Shown piece after piece: positions 1 to 6,227 of a stretch of DNA of 7,596 nt. The notes under the pieces are model-generated. The model did not search any database and was not told where the DNA came from. It saw nothing but the letters and a program-made list of their open reading frames with translations. This DNA is from Alphaproteobacteria bacterium (GTDB taxonomy: Bacteria > Pseudomonadota > Alphaproteobacteria > Rhodobacterales > Rhodobacteraceae). The stretch covers positions 1 through 7,596 of the forward strand of contig JAADIC010000055.1 of the NCBI GenBank assembly GCA_013151535.1, written 5' to 3'. How positions within the stretch are numbered: position 1 is the first letter of the stretch; each line of letters starts with the position of its first letter. A program made the translations under genes and the position numbers.

Positions 1-2408
1 TTGCGCACCGCAACCAGTTCACCGCGCAGTTTTTCCAGCTCGGCGGATGAATAGCTGCCTCGACCCTTGGCCAGCTTCGCCTCGATTTCGCCAAGCCGCG
101 CGCCAAGATCGGCCTGCGCCTCGGCAGCCCGATCCCAGCGCGCCAGCGGGTCGGCGGCAATGGCTATGCGGCGTTCTTCACGCTTTTGGATGAAGTCGAG
201 CTTTTCGCGATCACTCATCTTGCCGATTTTTGCTTCAAGGTGTTTGATCGCCGCTTCGTCGCTGAGCGTATCTGCCTCAAGCCCCGCTTCCAGATGCTCA
301 CGCGCAACAAGCGACGAGCCAACCTGACCCGCCTTCAGGCCCGATTGCAACGAGCTGATCGCGATGTCGAGTTCCAGATCCGTCAGCGATTGACGCCGCG
401 CGCTGAGCTGGCTTGCCTGACGGAATAATTTGTCGGTCATCAGACGTTGTTCCAGCGCGGATAGTTTGCCCCATTTTTCCAGATAGGCCGACGGTATTGT
501 CGCAAGCAAAGTGGAGGCTTCAATGATACTGCCCCCCAGTTGCGTGACGGTGGTGACCCCACCCTTAACGATGGATTTGACCGGGCTAATCCCGGCCGCC
601 AACATGACAAGCTGGGCCTCGAGGCCGGTGTTCTCAAGCCCCATTTTCTTGGCAATCTTGCGCGCAAGCGTTACATCGTCGATCAAGCCTTTCGTGAAAC
701 TCTCGGGGCTTACGCCCGCAAAATCAGCCATTTCCAGCAGGGTTTTCCCAGTCAGCTTGACCACAGGAACAAAAAGCCCGGGCTCATCGGCCACCTCGTG
801 AACCTTGCTCTGAACAACCTGATTGACCATGACCAGCCCCAGCACCCCCAATGTGAGGCCGCCGTATTTGACGATTTTTCCGTCAGGCGAAGGCGGTGAA
901 AAGAATTTGCCGGTCCGACTGGAAGGGTCAATCCCCATGCCGTTCAGAAACCAGTTTCCAGCGGGGGTTTTGCTGTTGGCGGGAATGTCGGGCGCGTCGT
1001 CCAGTTTGTAGCCCGCCCGGAACTCGCGATCCAGATTGGCCTTTCGCGTGGCGCGCAGGCGTTCCTGCCCGTCAACGATTTCACTTTGAACCTTCAGTTT
1101 CGCCTCTGGCGACAGCCCGCCCAGCGATTTTTCCAGTGCTTTCAGCCGCGCCGTATCCAGCCGTGTCGCTTTGCGGCGGCTGGTGGAAAAAACCTCTCTG
1201 GCGATATCCTGCAAGCGTTTGACATCGGCCTGACTGCCACTGGTGGCATATTTCTTTTGCAGTTTGAAAAGCTCAAGCTCGGAGCGGAAGGCGCTGGCAT
1301 CACCGGGATACCCATTTTTCTTCAGGATGACGCCCAATTCAGCGTCGCTCATGTTAACCGTGTCAATCGCCTTTTGCGTGCTCTTGCTCAACGCCTGAAA
1401 TTTCGCGCGCGCCGCATCGCTGTTGTTGTAAAGGGCTGACGGTGCCTCGCCCAGCGCCTTGGAGGCCTTTTTGATGTGGTCTTCAACCTCGACCGACTGG
1501 CGAAATACCTGACCTTTGCGCATGGAGGCCGAGTTGAAGGTTTCAACATCCCTTGCACGAATGTCCTGCAAATCGCGATGGGCCGAGGAGCCGGGGTTTT
1601 CCATACTGTCGGAAAAACCCGGGCGCGACACGCGATCATTATAGGCCTCGCGGATCGCAAACTTGCGTTTGGCGGTTTTCAAATCCTGTTGCACGACATC
1701 CAGTTTCTTTTGCAATTTCTGCTTTTGTGCAGCACTTGCCCCCACCATCTTTTTTTGAATGTCCAACTCTTCCCCGGCCAGCCGGTTGACCCGGTCTTGC
1801 GCGCCCGCCAGCGAACTTTGTGCCCCCGCCTGAATGGTTTCGCTATTGACCGTGAATTCCAGTTTCTTGATCGACGTCTGAGTCGGATTCACATCCAGCG
1901 CCGCGCCGTTCGCGGACATGATCTTGCCAAATTCCGACAGTGTTTTCTGGCTGCCGCTGAAATCGAAATCACCCTTCCAGCCGCGATGTTTGGGGTTGAT
2001 TATCTTGCGACCGCGCGCATCAAGAACGAAATCACCATTTGATTTCTTCTGATAAAAACCAGTGCCCAGTGAATCCCGGAGTTCCGGCAGCATTGTCTGC
2101 AAACGTTCCACGATCGGTGCGCGGTAGCGTCGGGTCAAGCGGCGGCTGGTCAGATCGAACGTATCGTTAACTTTCTTGAATTCTATATCGAACTGGGCGG
2201 TGTTGATCTTGCCCGAGGCCTTTTGCAGCTTAAGCCTGCGAATATTCGCATCGCGTTTGGTCTTGGCCATTTCAAACAGCCTGCCGCCCTTCTGATGTTT
2301 CTGGATCAGGCTTTCAAGCACCGGATCATTGTAGGATTTTGGCGCGGCAAACAGCCCTTGTCCGGCAAAAAGCAAAGCAACCAGCAATACACTAATAATC
2401 ACACGCAA
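1..2408 (-). CDS. Large secreted or envelope-associated, coiled-coil-rich protein of unknown function (partial, C-terminus outside window)
   Basis: I translated this frame codon by codon and found 802 codons without a stop, still open at the left edge. The start is a TTG at 2408-2406; GGAG lies 8 bases before it, and translation begins directly with a signal peptide (MR, then a hydrophobic run VIISVLLVALLF, cleavage near residues 21-22). The mature part is rich in Lys, Arg, Glu, Gln and Ala. Residues about 190-255 and 706-802 look helical or coiled-coil. A Gly/Leu/Val-rich segment at 515-532 could be a weak membrane segment, and 596-643 is a Gly/Ile/Val/Thr-rich amphipathic stretch. There is no cysteine in 802 residues, which fits an exported protein. 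I see no recognisable catalytic motif and do not recognise the family. It has its own promoter region (gap to the divergent gene at 2937). Confident that it is a gene; function unknown. Confidence 0.88.
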   Translation of the reverse strand, partial: MRVIISVLLVALLFAGQGLFAAPKSYNDPVLESLIQKHQKGGRLFEMAKTKRDANIRRLKLQKASGKINTAQFDIEFKKVNDTFDLTSRRLTRRYRAPIVERLQTMLPELRDSLGTGFYQKKSNGDFVLDARGRKIINPKHRGWKGDFDFSGSQKTLSEFGKIMSANGAALDVNPTQTSIKKLEFTVNSETIQAGAQSSLAGAQDRVNRLAGEELDIQKKMVGASAAQKQKLQKKLDVVQQDLKTAKRKFAIREAYNDRVSRPGFSDSMENPGSSAHRDLQDIRARDVETFNSASMRKGQVFRQSVEVEDHIKKASKALGEAPSALYNNSDAARAKFQALSKSTQKAIDTVNMSDAELGVILKKNGYPGDASAFRSELELFKLQKKYATSGSQADVKRLQDIAREVFSTSRRKATRLDTARLKALEKSLGGLSPEAKLKVQSEIVDGQERLRATRKANLDREFRAGYKLDDAPDIPANSKTPAGNWFLNGMGIDPSSRTGKFFSPPSPDGKIVKYGGLTLGVLGLVMVNQVVQSKVHEVADEPGLFVPVVKLTGKTLLEMADFAGVSPESFTKGLIDDVTLARKIAKKMGLENTGLEAQLVMLAAGISPVKSIVKGGVTTVTQLGGSIIEASTLLATIPSAYLEKWGKLSALEQRLMTDKLFRQASQLSARRQSLTDLELDIAISSLQSGLKAGQVGSSLVAREHLEAGLEADTLSDEAAIKHLEAKIGKMSDREKLDFIQKREERRIAIAADPLARWDRAAEAQADLGARLGEIEAKLAKGRGSYSSAELEKLRGELVAVR

Positions 2409-2936
2409 TGTAGAAGCTCCGTGCCGTTGCTTGCAGCCACGCTTGAATTGAAAAGAGGCGAGGCCGAGGGTCTAAAAGGTCCTGAACATACGGCAACGCT
2501 ATTCCTGCGCAGACGTATTTGTCAACGATTGCGGGCTGAAGGCGGAACCGGTCTAACCAGATTCAACCTTTCAAACTCCGCTCCGAGGCCGCGTTTCTGC
2601 AACCGTGTTCAAGCCGGAGGTTGCATTCTATTTGGTGTGGATTAGGCCCCCCCGATCCTGAAAATACCCCGTTCGGGCCCAAAAAACCCGCACGCCCACG
2701 CTTGACTTGGCCCAAAGATTTTTACCGAAAAATCTTCCTTCCCGAAATTTTTTCGGTAAAAAATTTCCGCACAAACCACCGCAAAGCCCAGATATTGTGG
2801 ACGAGGCTCTAGCTCAAAGCGTAACTGGTGGGCAGCGAAATAGTTGCAATTGACAGAAATATCGAAACACTGATCGCAGGGGCGCACGCATTTGTCGGCA
2901 AGCGACCGGTGGAATTCGCAAGCGAAGGTGCAAAAC
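2409..2936. other. 528-bp gap between divergent genes
   Basis: No convincing protein gene lies here; the open frames present have no ribosome binding site or recognisable product. It must hold the promoters of the leftward gene starting at 2408 and the rightward gene starting at 2937. A consensus -35 hexamer TTGACA is at 2850-2855 on the plus strand, but the matching -10 region is poor. For the leftward gene I saw only weak candidates. Around 2644-2700 there are runs of C and short G/C-rich palindromes (GGGCCC). The most ordered element is the double hairpin at 2715-2767, annotated separately. No tRNA or recognisable riboswitch was seen. Confidence 0.6.
2715..2767. repeat. Tandem AT-rich hairpins with complementary loops
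   Basis: Two perfect hairpins lie side by side. The first has arms AAGATTTTT (2715-2723) and AAAAATCTT (2728-2736) with loop ACCG. The second has arms GAAATTTTTT (2744-2753) and AAAAAATTTC (2758-2767) with loop CGGT. The loops are reverse complements, so the whole block is also one larger inverted repeat (TTTTTACCGAAAAA at 2719-2732 against TTTTTCGGTAAAAA at 2749-2762). The same DNA can therefore fold as two small hairpins, possibly with a loop-loop contact, or as one long one. The A/T runs would let it act as a terminator on either strand, but it sits between divergent genes, where a terminator is unexpected. It could also be a dispersed palindromic repeat. Confidence 0.75.
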
Positions 2937-3323
2937 ATGGCCAAGACTCGCAAAGGTGGCGCAACGCCAATTCAGAAAAAACGGCTAGGATGGCGCGGCG
3001 GGATCGTCATGGTTCTGGCGGCGCTCTTTTTGATCGGCGCGGTGGTGATGGTGTTTGGCACCGTCTCGATGAAAGAACGCGGCGTAAGCGGCGACGATAT
3101 TCTGGCCGCCATGACCATGAGCGGCGCGTTTGGTGCCATCGCCATCTTGCTGGTGTTCCTGGCCCTGAAGGCGCGGCATACATATTTTGTCGACGCAACC
3201 GGCATGCGGGTTGCCAAGGATGGCTCGGCGCTGCCCTTTGTCGTCATGGCGCAGCAGATGGGCAGCCCTGATTCAGATTTCAGTGATGACGGCTATGACG
3301 GAGGCGATGATGGCGGGGAGTGA
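2937..3323 (+). CDS. Small inner-membrane protein with two transmembrane helices and an acidic tail
   Basis: A 128-residue protein. I chose the ATG at 2937 because GAAGG (2924-2928) lies 8 bases upstream; an in-frame TTG at 2892 has no such site. The N-terminus is basic (Lys4, Arg5, Lys14, Lys15, Arg16, Arg20), followed by a strongly hydrophobic helix at about 21-43, a short loop, a second helix at about 59-77, and basic residues Lys78 and Arg80. The positive-inside rule puts both ends in the cytoplasm. Residues 111-128 form a tail of Asp, Gly, Ser and one Glu, with 8 acidic residues in 17, which could bind cations or a basic partner. I do not recognise the family. The gene is monocistronic, divergent from the large secreted protein and convergent with the amidohydrolase. 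It is clearly coding; its role is unknown. Confidence 0.82.
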   Translation: MAKTRKGGATPIQKKRLGWRGGIVMVLAALFLIGAVVMVFGTVSMKERGVSGDDILAAMTMSGAFGAIAILLVFLALKARHTYFVDATGMRVAKDGSALPFVVMAQQMGSPDSDFSDDGYDGGDDGGE

Positions 3324-3371
3324 GCCCGGCTGAAATCCGGCATGTCGGCCTTGGCCTTGGGGCGTGCGGGG

Positions 3372-3422
3372 CACCATGCGGCCCAGCCGGTAGGTGATCG
3401 CATCGACCACGCGAATACAGGC
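3372..3422 (-). pseudogene. Possible remnant of a TRAP transporter small permease N-terminus
   Basis: In the 118-bp gap between the convergent genes, the minus strand encodes CIRVVDAITYRLGRMV. This recalls the N-terminal VDAxNxRxGR segment of some DctQ-type TRAP small permeases. An in-frame TAA at 3425-3423 lies just upstream and the hydrophobic helix that should follow is absent, so it would be a decayed fragment and not a gene. The resemblance is short and from memory; chance is a real alternative. Confidence 0.2.
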
Positions 3423-3441
3423 TTAGAGTATCCGTCCAGTT

Positions 3442-4236
3442 TCAGCATGCGGCGGCCTTGAATTTCTGGGAAGTGTCGAGCCGGTCCAACGCCTGCTTGA
3501 GCGTGGCGGTGATGGCACTGGCGACCTGTTGTTGCTGGTCTTGGGTTGTTATCAGATCGTTGCGGATTTCCAGCATGACATTATGAATGCCACTGCCCAG
3601 CCCGTGCAGTTTCAGGGTGTGGGTAACACCGTCTTTTGGGCCGTAGGGCTGGTTGCGCTGCACATTCAGCCCACAAAGCCCGGGGAGGATTTGCAGCATT
3701 TCATCGGCAAGGCGGCTGTCCTCATCATGCAGGACGCCAAGTTCCACCGCACGGTTCTGCCCCATATAAACCGGGGTGAAGCTGTGAATGGTCACCAGAA
3801 CCTGAAGATTGGAATCATCGGCAAGGGTCACCGTCAGCAGATCGCAAAACGGCTCGTAATAGTCTCTGATTCGTTGCGCGCGTGCCTCGTCAGACAGGCC
3901 CACATTGCCAGGAATACCATAAGCCTCGCTTTGCACAGGGATCGCGCCCGGCGATGTGGGAGGGCGGTTGCAATCGTAAAGCAGCCTTGAAACCTTGCTG
4001 GCCACAAGTTTCGCATCCAGACTGGCACCAATCAGTTTGGCCACCGCCAAAGCACCGGGATCCCAGGCCACATGGCTTTGCAAATCCTTGTCGGCAAGCC
4101 CAAGATTATCAAAGACCTCGGGAATAAAATGCGCCGCATGTTCGCACACCAGCAGCACTGGCGCGCGACCGGTTGCATTCAAAAGTTCCGTCGCAGGGTT
4201 TTGACAGCCCGTCGGACGCTTTTTCATATTGCCCAT
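3442..4236 (-). CDS. N-formylglutamate amidohydrolase family protein
   Basis: A 264-residue protein of the N-formylglutamate amidohydrolase (FGase) family, closer in style to the 'predicted' branch than to classical HutG. Family members hydrolyse N-formyl or similar amides of glutamate. Visible signature segments are CEHAAHFIP (31-39), HVAWDPGA (55-62), SRLLYDCNRP (83-92), IHSFTP (150-155) and LEIRNDL (222-228), with the expected conserved His, Asp, Arg and Asn residues. The start is the ATG at 4236-4234: AGGGG lies 10 bases upstream. A second ATG at 4227-4225 is possible, while an upstream TTG at 4290 lies in the operon spacer. It follows the ThDP enzyme gene with a 59-bp gap on the same strand, so the two are probably co-transcribed. 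No other histidine-utilisation gene is in view, so a role outside histidine breakdown is plausible. The true substrate is unknown. Confidence 0.88.
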   Translation of the reverse strand: MGNMKKRPTGCQNPATELLNATGRAPVLLVCEHAAHFIPEVFDNLGLADKDLQSHVAWDPGALAVAKLIGASLDAKLVASKVSRLLYDCNRPPTSPGAIPVQSEAYGIPGNVGLSDEARAQRIRDYYEPFCDLLTVTLADDSNLQVLVTIHSFTPVYMGQNRAVELGVLHDEDSRLADEMLQILPGLCGLNVQRNQPYGPKDGVTHTLKLHGLGSGIHNVMLEIRNDLITTQDQQQQVASAITATLKQALDRLDTSQKFKAAAC

Positions 4237-4295
4237 AATTGAATTGCCCCTCTGTTGGTGAAGACATTTCGGTAAAACTATTCGGCTCAATCGTC

Positions 4296-5933
4296 TTAGA
4301 ACTCCATCCTTGGCACCGTCGCCGGATCAAGCCTGAGGTCGATCAGCAACGGGCCTTTGCGCGATTTGATCGCCGCGACTGCCACTTCAAGATCATCGTC
4401 CGAGCCTACACTCACCCCCTGCCCGCCCATGGCAATCGCAACTTTCGCGAAGGACGGCCAGTTGAATTCTGAAATTGCGGGGTCCATCTGGCGGTCGGTG
4501 AATTGCACATATTCCGCGCCGTAAGCCTGATCGTTGCAAATGATGACAATAAGGTCCAGATTTTCACGCAAGGCAGTGCTGAATTCGGCCAGGCCCCCCA
4601 TCATGAAACCGCCATCCCCGGTGACCAGAACCGTGGGCCGGTCGCGCTTGGCGCAAGCCGCGCCGATGGCGTGCCCCATGCCCATGCCGATTGCCCCTGT
4701 GTTGACCGTATAGACAAAATCCTGCGGCTTCTGCACGTCGATCCGGCACCAGGCCTCGCCCATGAAACGGCCGCCATCGCTGGCGAAAATGCGATTGTCC
4801 GGGATGGCATTGTTAAGCGTTATCAGGGCCTTGGGCTGGCCAACAAAGCCCTCTGCCTCTGGCTTTTGTGCAACCGGGTGTGGCGCGCGCAGGGCTTTTG
4901 CATCCAGCTCATCAGTAAAGCGCGACGGCGGAATTTCCGCCTCGTCCAGCCAATGCAACAGGGTTTTTGCCACCGGCAACGGATCGCCCACCAGCCCCGC
5001 ATCGGGCTGCACGCGACGGCCAACTTCGGCCGTATAGGCGTCAATCTGGATGATGCGTTTATTGTCAAAAAACGCGCCTTTGGAGGCGGTGAACATGTTC
5101 ATGCCCGCCCCGAAAGACAGGATGCAATCGGCGGCCAGTATCGCCTCGACCGCCGCCGGGGTCGACAGGGTGCCAAAGACGCCAAGGTTATAATCCTCGC
5201 CCTGAAACAGGGATTTGGCCTTGAGCGTGGTGGCCAGCGGCGCATCAAGCCGCGCGGCCAGTTCAACCAGCTCAGTGCGTGCACCAACCGCACCGCGACC
5301 AGCCAGAACCAGCGGGCGCTTGGCGGCGGCAAGGATGCCGATGGCGTTTTCAAGATCGCGGCCCATGGCGATGTCGTTGCACGGAATGTGGGACGGATAG
5401 ACAAGTTCGCTGTAGGGCGCGCTTTGCCACATGAAATCGCGCGGCATGTTCAGAACGATCGGGCGACGCTCAATGCGCGCGCGCTTGAATGCGGTGGCAA
5501 CATCCGTGGCGGCGGTGGAAGGGCAGCGCAATTGTTCGAACCCGGCACCAGTGGCCGAAACCATAGCGCGCTGGGGGATATTTTGCGCGCCATCTCGATC
5601 CGCCGCCGGGGTATCACCGCACAGCAGAACCATCGGCACATTGCCTTTGCTGCCCTCGATCAGGGCAGTTGCGGCGTTTGATAAAGCGGGGCCGTGGGTG
5701 ATGGTGGCAACCCCGGTCTTGCCGCTGACAAGGCCATAGCCAAGCGCCATCATCACGGCACCGGATTCGTGCGTCGAGGGCACGAAAGTACCACCGCAAT
5801 GGCGGGTAAAATCGTTACCGATGAACAGGTTGGCATCCCCAAGCAGGCCGAACATGGTGTCGATCCCGTGGGCGGCAACGGCGCGGGCGATAGCGCGGTG
5901 AACCTCTATATTGTCTGGGTTTGTATCTGGCAT
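4296..5933 (-). CDS. Thiamine diphosphate-dependent enzyme, acetolactate synthase-like
   Basis: A 545-residue enzyme of the COG0028 family (acetolactate synthase, benzoylformate decarboxylase, 2-hydroxyacyl-CoA lyase and relatives), which act on 2-keto acids through ThDP. The N-terminal pyrimidine-binding domain (about 9-175) carries the cofactor-activating glutamate Glu56 in STHESGAVMMALGYG. The central domain (about 190-325) has the usual LAGRGAVGA and IQIDAYTAEVGRRVQPD segments. The C-terminal pyrophosphate-binding domain contains GDG (439-441) and, 28 residues after the first Gly, Asn467-Asp468, the metal-binding motif. The start is an ATG with AAGGA 8 bases upstream. It is the first large gene of a minus-strand operon with the amidohydrolase. 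Its length is slightly below that of a typical catabolic or biosynthetic acetolactate synthase, and no small regulatory subunit gene follows, so biosynthetic IlvB is unlikely. Substrate cannot be read from the sequence. Confidence 0.92.
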   Translation of the reverse strand: MPDTNPDNIEVHRAIARAVAAHGIDTMFGLLGDANLFIGNDFTRHCGGTFVPSTHESGAVMMALGYGLVSGKTGVATITHGPALSNAATALIEGSKGNVPMVLLCGDTPAADRDGAQNIPQRAMVSATGAGFEQLRCPSTAATDVATAFKRARIERRPIVLNMPRDFMWQSAPYSELVYPSHIPCNDIAMGRDLENAIGILAAAKRPLVLAGRGAVGARTELVELAARLDAPLATTLKAKSLFQGEDYNLGVFGTLSTPAAVEAILAADCILSFGAGMNMFTASKGAFFDNKRIIQIDAYTAEVGRRVQPDAGLVGDPLPVAKTLLHWLDEAEIPPSRFTDELDAKALRAPHPVAQKPEAEGFVGQPKALITLNNAIPDNRIFASDGGRFMGEAWCRIDVQKPQDFVYTVNTGAIGMGMGHAIGAACAKRDRPTVLVTGDGGFMMGGLAEFSTALRENLDLIVIICNDQAYGAEYVQFTDRQMDPAISEFNWPSFAKVAIAMGGQGVSVGSDDDLEVAVAAIKSRKGPLLIDLRLDPATVPRMEF

Positions 5934-5950
5934 TTTTCTAATCCTTTAAG

Positions 5951-5982
5951 GCCGACCCCACCCGTTCAGGGGCGGTTTCGGC
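5951..5982 (-). promoter_or_regulatory. Stem-loop in the leader of the ThDP operon
   Basis: Read on the minus strand, GCCGA (5982-5978) pairs with TCGGC (5955-5951), and an inner CCCC (5972-5969) pairs with GGGG (5959-5956), leaving a 5-base bulge and a 9-base loop. The element ends 18 bases before the ATG, just ahead of the AAGGA ribosome binding site, so it lies where a structured leader could affect translation. There is no T-run after it, so it is not an obvious terminator. Chance pairing in GC-rich DNA is possible. Confidence 0.35.
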
Positions 5983-6050
5983 TGTCCGTTCACATAGAAT
6001 TCACACGTCGCGCATAGGGTGCGCGGCACGCAATAAAGAGCGGAAAAGAC

Positions 6051-6179
6051 CTAAGGTTTGTCGGGTTGCGCGATCTGGGCGCGACGGCGCAGATCGGGGC
6101 CGAAATAACGGCGCGCGAACAGGCGGATTTTCACCGTGTTTTCGCGAGACGTTACGTCCAAAGGCCCTGACAGATGCAT
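6051..6179 (-). CDS. Possible 42-residue small basic protein
   Basis: A short open frame, ATG at 6179-6177, stop TAG at 6053-6051. The evidence for translation is an AAGGGA ribosome binding site 5 bases upstream and G/C at the third position in 28 of 42 sense codons, like neighbouring genes. The product has nine basic and four acidic residues and a central KIRLFARRYFGPDLRRRAQI stretch that could be an amphipathic helix. It has no signal peptide or membrane segment. It lies 117 bp upstream of, and on the same strand as, the ThDP gene, so it could be the operon's first cistron or a leader peptide. Its start codon falls between the -35 and -10 boxes of the opposing rid promoter. I do not recognise the sequence. 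A longer frame-shifted alternative here (6207-6001) lacks a comparable start signal. Confidence 0.4.
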   Translation of the reverse strand: MHLSGPLDVTSRENTVKIRLFARRYFGPDLRRRAQIAQPDKP

Positions 6180-6195
6180 GCAATTCCCTTATACT
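6167..6195 (+). promoter_or_regulatory. Sigma-70 promoter of the rid gene
   Basis: CTGACA (6167-6172) and TATACT (6190-6195) each match the sigma-70 consensus at five of six positions and are separated by exactly 17 bases. Transcription would start near 6202 and give a leader of about 26 bases that includes the AGGAG ribosome binding site. The -10 box lies inside the 25-bp dyad. Confidence 0.7.
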
Positions 6196-6213
6196 TGTCA
6201 GCGACAACTATAA
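6189..6213. promoter_or_regulatory. 25-bp dyad operator overlapping the rid -10 box
   Basis: Left arm TTATACTTGTC (6189-6199), spacer AGC, right arm GACAACTATAA (6203-6213): the 11-base arms are complementary at 10 positions. The dyad covers the -10 box and the predicted transcription start, a typical position for a repressor. Length and symmetry with A/T-rich outer ends are like known Rrf2-family operators (IscR, NsrR), and an Rrf2 gene lies at 6627-7067. The assignment to that protein is inferred. The dyad also lies upstream of the minus-strand small gene and could act in both directions. Confidence 0.7.
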
Positions 6214-6227
6214 CACAGGAGATTGAA

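Noticed and set aside
710..760. Possible P-loop (LTGKTLLEM) in the large exported protein
   Set aside because: The first glycine of GxxxxGK[ST] is missing, and a nucleotide-binding loop is not expected in an exported protein.
1940..1990. GDFDFSGS in the large protein as a nucleotidyltransferase D-x-D motif
   Set aside because: No hG[GS] motif lies at the right distance upstream and the signal peptide argues against it; only a short chance match.
1476..2042. A 188-codon open frame on the plus strand
   Set aside because: Antisense shadow of the large leftward gene, which stays open for over 800 codons and has a signal peptide and ribosome binding site.
2642..2953. A 103-codon minus-strand frame in the divergent gap
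   Set aside because: It starts inside the coding region of the membrane protein, has no good ribosome binding site, and its middle is a translation of the hairpin block.
3324..3441. Terminator between the convergent genes
   Set aside because: Only a 4-bp CCGG stem is seen near 3327-3341, with no T-run on either strand.
4503..5681. A 392-codon open frame on the plus strand
   Set aside because: It lies entirely antisense to the ThDP enzyme gene, which has clear motifs and a ribosome binding site; the plus-strand product is rich in Arg, Gly and His with no recognisable domain, typical of a GC-rich shadow frame.
6209..6214. TATAAC as the -10 box of the rid gene
   Set aside because: It would start transcription inside or after the ribosome binding site; TATACT at 6190-6195 with CTGACA 17 bases upstream fits far better.
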